Positions 54,369-63,178 of a DNA stretch of 64,000 nucleotides are shown in pieces. Position 1 is the stretch's first letter; every line of letters starts with the position of its first letter. The stretch is taken from the NCBI RefSeq assembly GCF_900177675.1, contig NZ_FXWM01000001.1, positions 4,287,001 through 4,351,000 on the forward strand, given 5' to 3'. The position numbers and the translations under genes are program-made. Origin of the DNA: Bacillus sp. OV166. GTDB lineage: Bacteria > Bacillota > Bacilli > Bacillales > Cytobacillaceae. The notes under the pieces were generated by a model. It saw only the letters and a list, made by a program, of their open reading frames with translations, was not told where the DNA came from and did not search any database.

Positions 54369-55232
54369 TTATTTTAACTTTCCGCCAAATACCGGGAAGA
54401 AGCTATGCTCACCATAATTCTGGATGTGATCTGCATTCTTCAAAATTTCCATATCTCCATCGCTGATAGCAAAATCAAGCTCTGCATTGTTTCTCATGTG
54501 TTCCGGATTTGCCGTCTTAGGAATTACTACAAGACCAAGCTGGATGTCATAACGTAGGCAAAGCTGAGCAACAGATACTCCATACTTATCAGCTATTACC
54601 TTAACCTCTGCATTATCGAGAACTGCACCGTGTGCAACTGGTGAATACGCCTCTACCAGGATGTCATTCTTCTGGCAGAATTCAATTAGTTCAAAAGGAG
54701 TATTGCTCACATGTGCCAATACCTGATTTACCATAGGCTTGATCTCACAGCTTGTAAGAATATTCTCTAGATCATCCTGAAGGAAATTTGATAGACCGAT
54801 TGCCTTTACCTTACCTGTCATATAAGCATCCTCCATTGCTTTCCATACTTCTTTGTTTTCCTCGAAGTAACGGTTCTCCTCACGGAACTCCGTCCAAGGC
54901 TGTGGGCTGTGGATAATCAGAAGGTCAATGTACTCCAGCCCCATCTTCGCTAAAGATTCATCAATGGACATCGTAACCGCATCATAGGTCTTTGCTTCTG
55001 CAGCAACCTTTGTCGTGATGAAAAGTTCCTCTCTTGCAACACCGCAGGAACGGATTCCTTCACCTACACCAACTTCATTCATATAAGCCTGAGCAGTATC
55101 AATATGACGATATCCGATAGATACCGCATCACGCACTGCCTGTGCTGTCTGTGTATCGTCAAGCAGCCAGGTACCAAGACCTAATTTTGGAATTTCTACA
55201 CCATTTGATAATTTGTAAGTTTCGTTGAACAT
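54369..55232 (-). CDS. Aldo/keto reductase
   Basis: A 287-residue AKR: LGLGTWLLDD at the start, the catalytic Asp and Tyr in RHIDTAQAYMNEVGVGEGI, catalytic Lys in FITTKV, His in LIIHSPQPW, and the NADPH-binding VIPKTANPEHMRNN. All catalytic residues are intact, unlike the AKR remnants at 13679 and 44820. AAGGAGACAAAAGC precedes the ATG. It belongs to the 2,5-diketogluconate reductase-like group; substrate unknown. Confidence 0.92.
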   Translation of the reverse strand: MFNETYKLSNGVEIPKLGLGTWLLDDTQTAQAVRDAVSIGYRHIDTAQAYMNEVGVGEGIRSCGVAREELFITTKVAAEAKTYDAVTMSIDESLAKMGLEYIDLLIIHSPQPWTEFREENRYFEENKEVWKAMEDAYMTGKVKAIGLSNFLQDDLENILTSCEIKPMVNQVLAHVSNTPFELIEFCQKNDILVEAYSPVAHGAVLDNAEVKVIADKYGVSVAQLCLRYDIQLGLVVIPKTANPEHMRNNAELDFAISDGDMEILKNADHIQNYGEHSFFPVFGGKLK

Positions 55233-55315
55233 GCTTTTGTCTCCTTCAAATTGTTATTTTTTTGTAGTACCTTGTCATATATAAAATAGTATGTGGCATC
55301 CCCTATTCTACTTTC

Positions 55316-56071
55316 TTAATTTTCTGGAATAATTTCATTAATACAACTTAATGCGTTCAGTGTTCTAGGAAAGCCCATATATGGGAGGCAGTGAGTAATG
55401 GCGGTGATTAATGTTTCCTTGTCATTGCCTACATTTTTGTTACCCTGCACATGTGCCTTTACTTGACCTTCAGCACCGCCTAAGCTACTTACGATGCAGA
55501 GTGTCAACAACTCCCGTGTTTTCAAATCAAGTCCACCACGGGTGTAGAAATCTCCGAAACAAAAAGCAGAAAGATATTCCTGCATATGCTTTTGATTTGC
55601 CGGAGCACTCTCTTGCATTTTTTTAATGACATCACCGAAAATCTCTACTTGAACCCCAAGACCATTTTGAAAACGATTATCTTCATCTACAGTCTTTTGG
55701 CTTTCTATTGGTAAAGAGATATTATTCGCTTTGAAAACCTCATTGACTTCATTGATAGCATTTAACGTTTTCGGGAATCCAATGTACGGAGCACACTGGT
55801 AAACTGCCTCTTTGATTTCTACTGGTGTCAGCCCAACGTATAGTGCCGCAGCAACATGTGCCTTGAGCTGAGGCAATGTCTGGTTGGTCGTAAGCACTAC
55901 CAGGGTAATCAACTCGCGTTGCTTGTCATCCAGATTTCCTTGATAGAATACTTCCCCAAAAATGAAGCGGCTAAGGATGTCTTGAAAATCAGGATCGGTA
56001 GTGTATGCGGCTGGTACTCCATTTCCAAATAGTTGTTTGTATTTTTCTTTGCTCTTTTCAATGCGGTCCAT
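55316..56071 (-). CDS. Carboxymuconolactone decarboxylase family protein, two domains
   Basis: A 251-residue protein with two CMD/AhpD-like helical domains. Domain 1 (~35-120) has DDKQRELITLVVLTTNQTLP and HVAAALYVGLTPVEIKEAVY. Domain 2 (~160-245) has LDLKTRELLTLCIVSSLGGAE and HVQGNKNVGNDKETLITAI. No CxxC pair is present, so an AhpD-type thiol peroxidase role is unlikely. Driven by cassette R2, divergent from the TetR gene. It is the first gene of the group CMD-AKR-cupin. Confidence 0.87.
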   Translation of the reverse strand: MDRIEKSKEKYKQLFGNGVPAAYTTDPDFQDILSRFIFGEVFYQGNLDDKQRELITLVVLTTNQTLPQLKAHVAAALYVGLTPVEIKEAVYQCAPYIGFPKTLNAINEVNEVFKANNISLPIESQKTVDEDNRFQNGLGVQVEIFGDVIKKMQESAPANQKHMQEYLSAFCFGDFYTRGGLDLKTRELLTLCIVSSLGGAEGQVKAHVQGNKNVGNDKETLITAITHCLPYMGFPRTLNALSCINEIIPEN

Positions 56072-56139
56072 ATATAAACCTCCTGTTTAAAGTTAATTTA
56101 CTTTTATTATTCCAAATGTTAGCTGCAACATGATGCTTT

Positions 56140-56287
56140 AAAAATTAATATTGATTGATTAATCAACATCTGTTTATAATTATAAAAAAGCCCTTCATAC
56201 TTTCAATGGTTAATTTTGAGCAATTCGTTGATTACTCAACAAATCATTTAAAATTGTTGATTATCTTTAGAAAGTTGGTGAATTAAA
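56140..56287. promoter_or_regulatory. Operator/promoter cassette R2, between CMD and TetR genes
   Basis: On the minus strand: -35 TTGAAA (56201-56206), 16-base spacer, -10 TATAAT (56179-56184). Operators: perfect palindrome TTGATTAATCAA (56155-56166) downstream of the -10 and GTTGATTACTCAAC (56227-56240) upstream of the -35. A half site AATTGTTGATTATC lies nearer the TetR start. Confidence 0.75.
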
Positions 56288-56836
56288 GTGTCTAAAATAG
56301 ATAGAAGAATAGCAAAAAGTCAAGTAGCTATTAAAAATGCTGTAATTGAACTGATGTCTGAAAAAAGTTTTGACGACATTACCATTCAGGATATTGCAGA
56401 CAGAGCAGATGTTAATCGAGGAACCATTTATCTTCATTACATGGATAAATACGACCTCCTGGATAAGATGATTGAAGAACATATAGACAATCTCCGGGAA
56501 CTATGCCAATCGGCATCTGAAATGACTTTTCAAGAAGGGAATTATGTCTGGTTCGAATACTTTGAGCGTAATTATTTATTCTTTTCAACGATGTTAGCCA
56601 GTAAAGGTGCCCCTTATTTTCGTAGTCGATTTCTTGATTTAGTCATCGAAGAGTATAAGGCTGAAGTAGAAAATACCGAAGGAAAAAATCAAGGTTTAAA
56701 TGAAGAGGTTATTCTTCAATTTTTTGGTTCAGCGATTGTTGGTGCAGTGGAATGGTGGTTCAAGAATAAAATGCCTTTACCAGCCCGTGTCATGGCTGAA
56801 CAAACGGGGACATTGTTAGATAGGAATTTTGAATAA
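56288..56836 (+). CDS. TetR/AcrR family transcriptional regulator
   Basis: A 182-residue repressor. N-terminal HTH: IKNAVIELMSEKSFDDITIQ, DIADRADVNRGTIYLHYMDK. The C-terminal part matches the TetR_C_33-like domain (YNYLFFSTMLAS region and GAVEWWFKNKMPLPA). GTG start at 56288; a weak GGTG lies upstream. It is divergent from the CMD-AKR-cupin operon across cassette R2 and probably represses it. The matching cassettes R1 and R3 extend the likely regulon to the MFS operon and the oxidoreductase at 57072. Confidence 0.92.
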   Translation: MSKIDRRIAKSQVAIKNAVIELMSEKSFDDITIQDIADRADVNRGTIYLHYMDKYDLLDKMIEEHIDNLRELCQSASEMTFQEGNYVWFEYFERNYLFFSTMLASKGAPYFRSRFLDLVIEEYKAEVENTEGKNQGLNEEVILQFFGSAIVGAVEWWFKNKMPLPARVMAEQTGTLLDRNFE

Positions 56837-56883
56837 TTCATCAAGGTAAAACCAAATAAAAAAACCCTGGGTCCATCTACAGA

Positions 56884-57062
56884 CTGATCTGACCCCAAAA
56901 AGTTGGACGAAAATATATTATGCTGATTTCTCGGTGGTAAGAATCCTGTACTTTACAAGATTCTTACCACCGAGTTCTTCTTTAATTCGTTTATTATTGT
57001 AGTAACTAATTCAATCTTTTGCAGCTTGAATGACTTCCTCAAACGATTGGTAGTCGTAAAGT
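56884..57062 (-). mobile_element. IS3-family (IS150-like) remnant
   Basis: The minus strand holds the end of a transposase OrfB: YQSFEEVIQAAKD-stop-ISYYNNKRIKEELGG, with a stop where Trp is usual, and an insertion. It is followed by an IS end of the form CCAAAAAGTTGGACG. Only ~180 bases remain, so it is inert. Confidence 0.75.
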
Positions 57063-57071
57063 TATGTCCCA

Positions 57072-57632
57072 CTACAGACTAATATTAACGGACTGCAAGT
57101 AGTCAAGTTCAGGGTTCAAGGCGTAAGCCACGTAATCCTTCGCACTTTGCTCAAGCTCCTCGTCGGACAGGAGTTGCATTACTCCGTGTAATATAAATGG
57201 TGTTAAATAACGCGTGCCAATCAAGTTGCTGGTTGCCTGAAGAGGTCGCAATAGCTCTGGGACGGTGTATTTGAAATTGCCATCTGGTGAATAGTTTTCT
57301 TTAGGGGCGCCCGCAGAAACGGCAATCAGCAGTTCTTTTCCGTGCAGCTTGTCCCCTTTGCTCCCATAAGCCCAGCCGTAGGTAAGGACTTCATCTGCCC
57401 ATTTTTTCAGCAATGGAGGAGTGCTGTACCAATAGAAAGGAAATTGCAACACAATGCGGTCATGCTGCTCCAATAGCTTCTGCTCGGTTGCCACATCAAT
57501 CTTCTCGTCGGGGTAAACCTCATAGACATGGCGTACGGTAACGTTCGATTGCTTCTCCATTTCTTCCGTCAAGCGTCGATTAACACGGGAAGCAGTTAAG
57601 TTTGGATGAAATACAAGAACTAATGTTTTCAT
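57072..57632 (-). CDS. NAD(P)H-dependent oxidoreductase (flavodoxin-like fold, KefF/MdaB type)
   Basis: A 186-residue flavoprotein: MKTLVLVFHPNLTASRVNRR for the FMN phosphate loop, QFPFYWYSTPPLLKKWADEV as the family signature, GKELLIAVSAGAP near the isoalloxazine. Family members reduce quinones or support K+ efflux systems. AAGGAGAG precedes the ATG. It is driven by cassette R3. Substrate likely a quinone or similar electrophile. Confidence 0.9.
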   Translation of the reverse strand: MKTLVLVFHPNLTASRVNRRLTEEMEKQSNVTVRHVYEVYPDEKIDVATEQKLLEQHDRIVLQFPFYWYSTPPLLKKWADEVLTYGWAYGSKGDKLHGKELLIAVSAGAPKENYSPDGNFKYTVPELLRPLQATSNLIGTRYLTPFILHGVMQLLSDEELEQSAKDYVAYALNPELDYLQSVNISL

Positions 57633-57730
57633 TATAGAATCTCTCCTTGATGAATTATTTGTTTAGAATTACCTAAGACCAACAATAAATCCATAAATTA
57701 GGTATAGTACACGAGGTCCTTCTAGAAAAA

Positions 57731-57870
57731 AATGAATAAAGATTGATTACTCAACACATGTTTATAATTATAAAAAAAAACAGGATTTGTTCAATGGTTA
57801 AAGTAATGCGATTCGTTTATTACTCAACAAGCCAATAAAAATTGTTGATTATCTTTATGAAAATTTGATG
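57731..57870 (-). promoter_or_regulatory. Operator/promoter cassette R3, upstream of the oxidoreductase gene
   Basis: On the minus strand: -35 TTGAAC (57789-57794), 16-base spacer, -10 TATAAT (57767-57772). TTGATTACTCAA (57743-57754) is downstream of the -10; TTTATTACTCAAC and AATTGTTGATTATC lie upstream. Same layout as R1 and R2. Confidence 0.7.
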
Positions 57871-57987
57871 ATTTAAAATTATCTAAAGTACATAGATAGT
57901 AACTTCTTACATATAATTAACGCACCTGCTTATTAAAACAAGTGCGTTACAATTAATGAACTGAGTTTTTATTGGCACATCTTAAAG

Positions 57988-58530
57988 TTATTCACTGACG
58001 GAAAATGTAACCTTCACACTACCTGAACCAAAGGCTTCAGTAAGACCAGTGGCGTTGTCTATGTGTCCGAGCTTTACATAGTTGTAGGAAGTATTGAATG
58101 TCTTGTAGAAAATAACAAGACAGTTGTTACCATAGAGCATTAAATCGCCTTCATTGATCCTTCCTGGAATGATTGACTTATCTTCCAGAAGATTAACTGA
58201 CAAATTATTATATTTTTCATTCCCATTAAGATCAGACATATCTACTGTTAGCGGGAGCTGTTTAACAAGCGCTTTAGCTGTATCGTTATCCTCAAGAGTT
58301 GCGGTGAATGTCTTATTTCCAACTAGGATATTTATGGTAGTTATTTCTTTCACTGTTGTCGTCTCCTTAGCACGATCTGTTTGGCTTTTATTGTGTTCAT
58401 CGATTGAGTTGTTTTTAGAAAGAGCAGATGTTTCAGATGATGTATACCTATTGTTTGCTGCAGAATTACTGCACCCTGCAAAAGTAAAAATAAAAGCTAC
58501 TGTAAAAAATACTTGAAGGATTTTCTTCAT
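57988..58530 (-). CDS. Cyclophilin-like-fold lipoprotein, paralogue
   Basis: A 180-residue lipoprotein: signal peptide MKKILQVFFTVAFIFTFAGC with Cys20 as lipid site, a Ser/Thr-rich linker, then the Cyclophil_like2 domain (INILVGNKTFTATLEDNDTA, LPLTVDMSDLNGNEK, GDLMLYGNNCLVIFY, YVKLGHIDNATG). Same architecture as the protein at 46766. Both lie next to SDR genes, so the two probably descend from one duplicated block. Function unknown. Confidence 0.87.
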   Translation of the reverse strand: MKKILQVFFTVAFIFTFAGCSNSAANNRYTSSETSALSKNNSIDEHNKSQTDRAKETTTVKEITTINILVGNKTFTATLEDNDTAKALVKQLPLTVDMSDLNGNEKYNNLSVNLLEDKSIIPGRINEGDLMLYGNNCLVIFYKTFNTSYNYVKLGHIDNATGLTEAFGSGSVKVTFSVSE

Positions 58531-58580
58531 TTTATTTGCTCCTTTTATTGCTAAGCCTTATACCAAATTGGTTAATGTTG

Positions 58581-59292
58581 TTACCAATTGATTTGCTTTC
58601 CATCTCTAAAAAATCCCCCATTCGGTCCTTCAAATCCAACAGTTGCTAACCACAGGATAGACTCAGCAGCTTGCTTTGGTGTTCTTGGAGCAGATGGTCC
58701 GCCCATATCTGAGCTCACCCATCCCCGATCGACAGCATTTATTTTGATATCACCATTGATTTCGGCAGCTACCAATCGTGTTAATCCATTTAGGGCAAAT
58801 TTAGACAACTTATAAGCTCCTACTCCAGGATATGACAATTCGCACATCGCCCCATATTCTGAGGAAACATTAATAATTCTTCCATATCTTTGTTTTTCCA
58901 TAAGGGGTATAAAGGAACGAATCACATGGTAAGCTCCGAAGAAATTGGTTGTCATCGTTCTCTCCAGAATGGAAGGATCCATTGCCACTAACTTTCTATT
59001 CTCCTCCAGATACACGCCAGCATTAATTATTAATCAATACGTCTAATCTTCCATACTTCTCATTTATTGCAACAGCAGCTTGATGAATGCTTTCTTGATT
59101 ATCTACATCCATGACCACAAACGAAACTTCCAGATTTGATTCCTTAATTTTTTGCGCAGCTTCATGACCCATCTCTGGATCCCGACCTGCCAAAATGACC
59201 TTAAAACCTTTCACCGCCAATTGCTTGACAAGCTCATATCCAATTCCTCGATTCCCGCCGGTGACAAGAGCAACTTGTTTATCCAGTGACAT
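58581..59292 (-). pseudogene. SDR-family reductase, frameshifted by a 4-base duplication
   Basis: First part from ATG 59292: VALVTGGNRGIGYELVKQ and RLDVLINN, then a stop. The sequence ATTAATAATTAATGCT carries an extra TAAT relative to the expected ATTAATAATGCT (NNAG). Second part: GVYLEENRKL, catalytic NVSSEYGA, YKLSKFALNGLTR (YxxxK) and a C-terminal GFFRDGKQINW. Carbonyl-reductase type, ~235 residues if repaired. The duplication inactivates it unless a sequencing artefact. Confidence 0.85.
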
Positions 59293-59326
59293 TTAAAATC
59301 CCCCATTTCTCGCCTAAATTAATTCT

Positions 59327-60496
59327 TTATCTAGAAAGTTGTTTGGTAGGACTGTGCATATAGTTTCTTAATAAAATAAATACCAACCCTAATACCAACG
59401 ATAATAATCCCACTAATACGACGTATTGTGTACCTAATTCTGAAATAAATAATCCACCTACAGCTGTACCTATTGTTGTTCCTAAGTTAACAGATGATAA
59501 AAATAATCCATTAGCGAAATCAGGAGCATTTGGAGCTGCAGACGTAATCCAATATTGATTAATATTGGTTCCTATACCAGCCAATATTCCCCAACATAAA
59601 GTAATGATAGCCATAGGTAAAGTAAATTGTCCTAATACGAATAATATGATGTAAATGGCTCCCAATGCAAAAGGAAAAGATACTACAGTTTTGATGGCAT
59701 CTTTTGTAAGTAACTTCCCTGCCACAATGTTTCCAATAATATTTGCCCCCCCGAATATGACTAACATTAAACTAATTGATTTCCCAGAGATATTTGTAAC
59801 GGTTTTAAGATACTCAGCAAGAAAACTATACACCCCAAATACTGCTGAATTTAGTAAAATGACGGCAACAATGGAATGCCAAGTAATTGGTTTTTTTAAT
59901 ACCGATAATTGAGCGCCGTAAGAGAGTCTTTCTTTAACAGGCATAGAAGGGAAAAATACTAATGTAGCAATAAATACTATAGCGTTCACGATGGCGAAAA
60001 ATGCCATTGATATTTGAAACGAAACTGTGCTAGCAAGAAAACTTGCGATTGGTACACCAAGTACCATACCCGCAGATATTCCAATAAAAACTTTTGAAAC
60101 AGCTTTTGGAGCTTCTTCCTTGCTAACTGAGTTAGCAGCCATTGTAAAAGCTGCTGAGAAAAAGATTGGATGAAAAATGGCTGGAATCACACGCGCAATG
60201 ATTGCAATGGTAAAGTTTGATGTAAATATAGAGACAATGTTACCTAAAACGAAAATACCAAGTACAAGTAACATTGCCTTCTTGCGATTTACCCCCGAAA
60301 ATAATAACGGCATAGTTGGACCAGAAATAGCAACAGTAAGTGCGAAGATACTCACCAGCAACCCTGCCTTAGATACACTGACATGAAAGTGATCAGCAAT
60401 GTAGGGTAATATCCCTATAACTCCCATTTCAGTATTTATAATGCCGAAAGCCCCTAGGGTCAATGTAAATATAAGTAAATTATTTCGCTTAGACAA
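59327..60496 (-). CDS. MFS transporter (AraJ/DHA1 type)
   Basis: About 389 residues and 12 helices. LLIFTLTLGAFGIINTEMGV is typical of the AraJ/chloramphenicol-efflux group, with SVSKAGLLVSIFALTVAISG and GVNRKKAMLLVLGIFVLGNI as motif A. I use TTG 60496 (MSKRNN), 8 bases after AGGAG, rather than TTG 60526. A near-palindrome (60516-60536) sits just upstream as candidate operator. Likely exports a small toxic compound. Confidence 0.88.
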   Translation of the reverse strand: MSKRNNLLIFTLTLGAFGIINTEMGVIGILPYIADHFHVSVSKAGLLVSIFALTVAISGPTMPLLFSGVNRKKAMLLVLGIFVLGNIVSIFTSNFTIAIIARVIPAIFHPIFFSAAFTMAANSVSKEEAPKAVSKVFIGISAGMVLGVPIASFLASTVSFQISMAFFAIVNAIVFIATLVFFPSMPVKERLSYGAQLSVLKKPITWHSIVAVILLNSAVFGVYSFLAEYLKTVTNISGKSISLMLVIFGGANIIGNIVAGKLLTKDAIKTVVSFPFALGAIYIILFVLGQFTLPMAIITLCWGILAGIGTNINQYWITSAAPNAPDFANGLFLSSVNLGTTIGTAVGGLFISELGTQYVVLVGLLSLVLGLVFILLRNYMHSPTKQLSR

Positions 60497-60515
60497 AAAA
60501 GCAACTCCTATCTTA

Positions 60516-60536
60516 GTTGTATCCAATTAGACAACT
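60516..60536. promoter_or_regulatory. Near-palindromic operator upstream of the MFS gene
   Basis: GTTGTATCCAATTAGACAAC, an imperfect inverted repeat with GTTGT/ACAAC arms and central AATT. It lies just before the MFS ribosome site. A second copy lies at 60727-60745. Confidence 0.5.
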
Positions 60537-60633
60537 GCGTGTCCCCACGTTTTTGCAGTTACGGACATCCAACGAGAACATAAAATCCTTTTTTTTAAAT
60601 GTACAAGGATTTTAACGAACTGCCATTAGTAAA

Positions 60634-60669
60634 AAAATTGCCCCCCAGCAAAGCCATGGAGCAATTTTA
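60634..60669 (-). terminator. Possible terminator between SDR3 and the MFS gene
   Basis: AAAATTGC ... GCAATTTT arms around a GC-richer loop that contains CATGG. U-rich on the minus strand after it. It would end the SDR3 transcript. Confidence 0.55.
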
Positions 60670-60726
60670 TTACTTACGATATATATGGCAGATGTCTTGT
60701 AGGACGAGCAATCTTTTCTTTAAAAG

Positions 60727-60745
60727 TTGTATCCATTAGACAACT
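60727..60745. promoter_or_regulatory. Second copy of the GTTGTATCC-TTAGACAAC element
   Basis: GTTGTATCCATTAGACAAC, one base shorter than the copy at 60516. It overlaps the last codons and stop of the SDR3 gene. Confidence 0.45.
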
Positions 60746-61485
60746 TGTTTTGTTGGACGAATCAAGATTTCACTCACTGCAACAGTTTCAGGTGTGCTAA
60801 TCGCATAAGCTACTGCATCTGCGATATCGCTTGCTTTCAAAGAAAGTCCTTCTTCACCCTTATTCATAAGATCCTTTACCCATTCTCGCTCTTCAGGCGT
60901 ATTAATTGTTGTATAAAGTTCAGTAGTTACAGCCCCTGGTGAAATTATAGTGGAACGAATATTATTTTCTCTTTCTTCCTGGCGCAATCCCTCCATAATT
61001 GCTCTAACTGCAAATTTAGTCCCACAGTATACAGCAGATCCTGGATAAACAACATGTCCAGCTACGGAATCAGTTGCAATAATGTGACCGGACTGTTGTT
61101 GTTTCATAATAGGTAATACAGCTGCAATTCCATTTAAAACACCCATAATATTGATATCTATCATTTGTCGCCATTCATCAAAACGTTTTTCCGAAATTGT
61201 TGCAGTTGGCATGACACCAGCGTTGTTGTAAAGTACATCTACACGACCATATTTTTTTACTGCCAAATCGACAACTGCTTGAACATCGTCTTTATTCGTA
61301 ACGTCTGCTACCACATATGAAATTTCTGCATTTGGCAATGATTCAACTAGGGCTTTCAAGCGGTCTACACGACGAGCCGCAATCACTAGTTTTGCCCCTT
61401 CTTGTGCAAGTTTCTTGGTAGTTGCTTCACCAATCCCACTGGATGCACCCATTATAACTACAATTTTATCTTGAATATTAGACAT
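60736..61485 (-). CDS. Short-chain dehydrogenase/reductase, paralogue 3
   Basis: A 249-residue SDR: MGASSGIGEAT, AARRVDR, NNAG, TDSVAG and YCGTK, with the C-terminus EILIRPTKQVV shared with paralogue 2. It carries a small insertion (EREWVKDLMNKGEEGLSL) relative to the others. The reading frame is intact. It is followed by a terminator and the MFS gene. The three SDRs appear to result from successive local duplications. Confidence 0.92.
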   Translation of the reverse strand: MSNIQDKIVVIMGASSGIGEATTKKLAQEGAKLVIAARRVDRLKALVESLPNAEISYVVADVTNKDDVQAVVDLAVKKYGRVDVLYNNAGVMPTATISEKRFDEWRQMIDINIMGVLNGIAAVLPIMKQQQSGHIIATDSVAGHVVYPGSAVYCGTKFAVRAIMEGLRQEERENNIRSTIISPGAVTTELYTTINTPEEREWVKDLMNKGEEGLSLKASDIADAVAYAISTPETVAVSEILIRPTKQVV

Positions 61486-61571
61486 AATTAATAACGCCCT
61501 TTCTTAATATTATTATGGAACTAAAGAATACCACCATTGATTTTACTAACAACATACGTTTATTATTTACT

Positions 61572-61630
61572 AAGTTAACGGATGATAAAAATAATCCATT
61601 AGCGAATTCAGGAGCTTCTGAAGCTGACTA
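61572..61630 (-). pseudogene. Fragment of an MFS gene (duplicate of part of 59327-60496)
   Basis: About 58 bases (AAGTTAACGGATGATAAAAA and onward to GAAGCTGAC) match bases 59484-59540 inside the MFS gene with few changes. It is a short leftover of a duplicated block. Confidence 0.65.
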
Positions 61631-61687
61631 GCCAACATTTCTATGGCGGCAGGTATTCCTTTCATTAGCTCCTTTTTTGTTATCTCC

Positions 61688-62746
61688 TTATTTATCTAAA
61701 AATGGATAATCAATATATCCTTTCTCACCGCCACCATAAAATGTGGTACGATCAGGCTCGTTGAGTGAAGCACCTTTTTTCAAACGCTCTACAATATCAG
61801 GGTTAGCTAGAGCCCATACACCAATTGGTGCGATGTCAGCGATATTGTTATCGATATCAATACTGATGTCCTCTATTTGACGCCCTGAGCGATTAACTAA
61901 TGGATTTGACCAAATAGAACGTATTTTACATAAAAGACTCTCATTTCCTGTATGCATTATGTGAAGGTATGCTAAACCTAATTCCTCTAACTCGGAAACA
62001 AGGTATTGATAGACTTTATCTCCGTCAGCCCCTTCTTTTACTCCGCCAAGTGGTGCTCCTGGCGATATACGAAAACCAACTTTATCTGCACCAATCTCAT
62101 CTACAACAGCCTTTGTAACTTCAATAGCAAAGCGTGCACGGTTTTCAACTGATCCACCATATTCATCTGTACGAATATTTGAATTTTCACCGATAAATTG
62201 GTGAATTCAATAGCCATTTGCACCATGAATTTCAACTCCATCAGCTCCAGCTTCAATAGCCGAAGCCGCAGATTTTCTAAATTCGTAAATAACATCTTTT
62301 ATTTGTTCTGTACTTAATTCCCTTGGTACAGGAATTTCCTTCATTCCATCTTCCGTTTAAATCTGCTCACCTGGAGCAACGGCTGAAGGTGCAACTGCTT
62401 GACGATGATGAGGAGTGTTATTTGGGTGAGAAATCCTTCCTACATGCATTAATTGGATAAAAAGATAACCACCTTCTTGGTGGACCCGATCGGAAACTTT
62501 TTTCCACCCTTGAATATGTGATTTGGTATAAATACCCGGCGTATTCAAGTAACCCTGACCATCTTCAGAGGGTTGAGTACCTTCACTAATAATTAGACCT
62601 AGCGAAGCACGTTGCCCATAATATTCAGGACTTAAATCTGAAGGTGTTCCATCAGTTAATGCTCTACTTCGAGTCATTGGTGCCATTGCTAAACGATGAG
62701 GTAATTTCATATTTCCAACTGTGAATTCTTTCCATAAATTCTTCAA
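61688..62746 (-). pseudogene. Old yellow enzyme (NADH:flavin oxidoreductase), two nonsense codons
   Basis: An FMN barrel oxidoreductase reading in one frame over 353 codons: LPHRLAMAPMTRSRAL at the start, LMHVGRISHPNN, EIHGANGY and the C-terminal IGVWALANPDIVERLKKGA. Two in-frame stops interrupt it: TAA where Lys is usual (GEQI-stop-TEDGM, ~62357) and TGA where Leu is usual (GANGY-stop-IHQF, ~62206). There is no frameshift. The catalytic HxxN appears as EIHGAN. TTG start with AAGGAG 10 bases upstream. Substitutions, not homopolymer errors, cause the damage, so real decay is likely. Confidence 0.88.
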
Positions 62747-63120
62747 ATTACATGATCTCCTTATTTATTTAATTTTGGGTTTCATTGTAAGCTTTAATAA
62801 TTTGCTCTATGATCTTAATTCACATTTTTCCCAAATAATAATGAATAGAAAAATGAGATAGCAGACTCTTTCATTCGAAAATTATTAACTCCTTTGCTAT
62901 TTATTCTAGCGCGATTTTCACATATAGCAAATACTTATATCTAATATCAAGATATGCCTAGTAGGCATTTCTGAAACATATAGACTAAAACATTAACGGT
63001 GCATATATGGAATATAGTGTTTTACAATATTTCTTCCTCTTGAAAGAGAAGGTAGCATTACGGCTGCTACTGAATTTTTTGCATGTTACAGGTATAAGGG
63101 AAAAATGGTATTAATAAGAA
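62747..63120. other. Intergenic region with one palindrome
   Basis: No gene seen. ATGCCTA-g-TAGGCAT (62953-62967) is a perfect inverted repeat suited to a dimeric regulator. Otherwise AT-rich. Confidence 0.5.
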
Positions 63121-63148
63121 ATCCCGCTTGAAATAGATTAAGCGGGAT
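63121..63148 (-). terminator. Terminator of the DUF4405 gene
   Basis: ATCCCGCTT (63121-63129) and AAGCGGGAT (63140-63148), 10-base loop; on the minus strand followed by TTCTTATT. Confidence 0.8.
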
Positions 63149-63178
63149 CGTACTTGCCCTTTCACTTTTAAAGTTATT

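Noticed and set aside
62101..62295. 64-codon ORF inside the old yellow enzyme region
   Set aside because: It is a shadow in another frame; the OYE frame runs through it with two nonsense codons.
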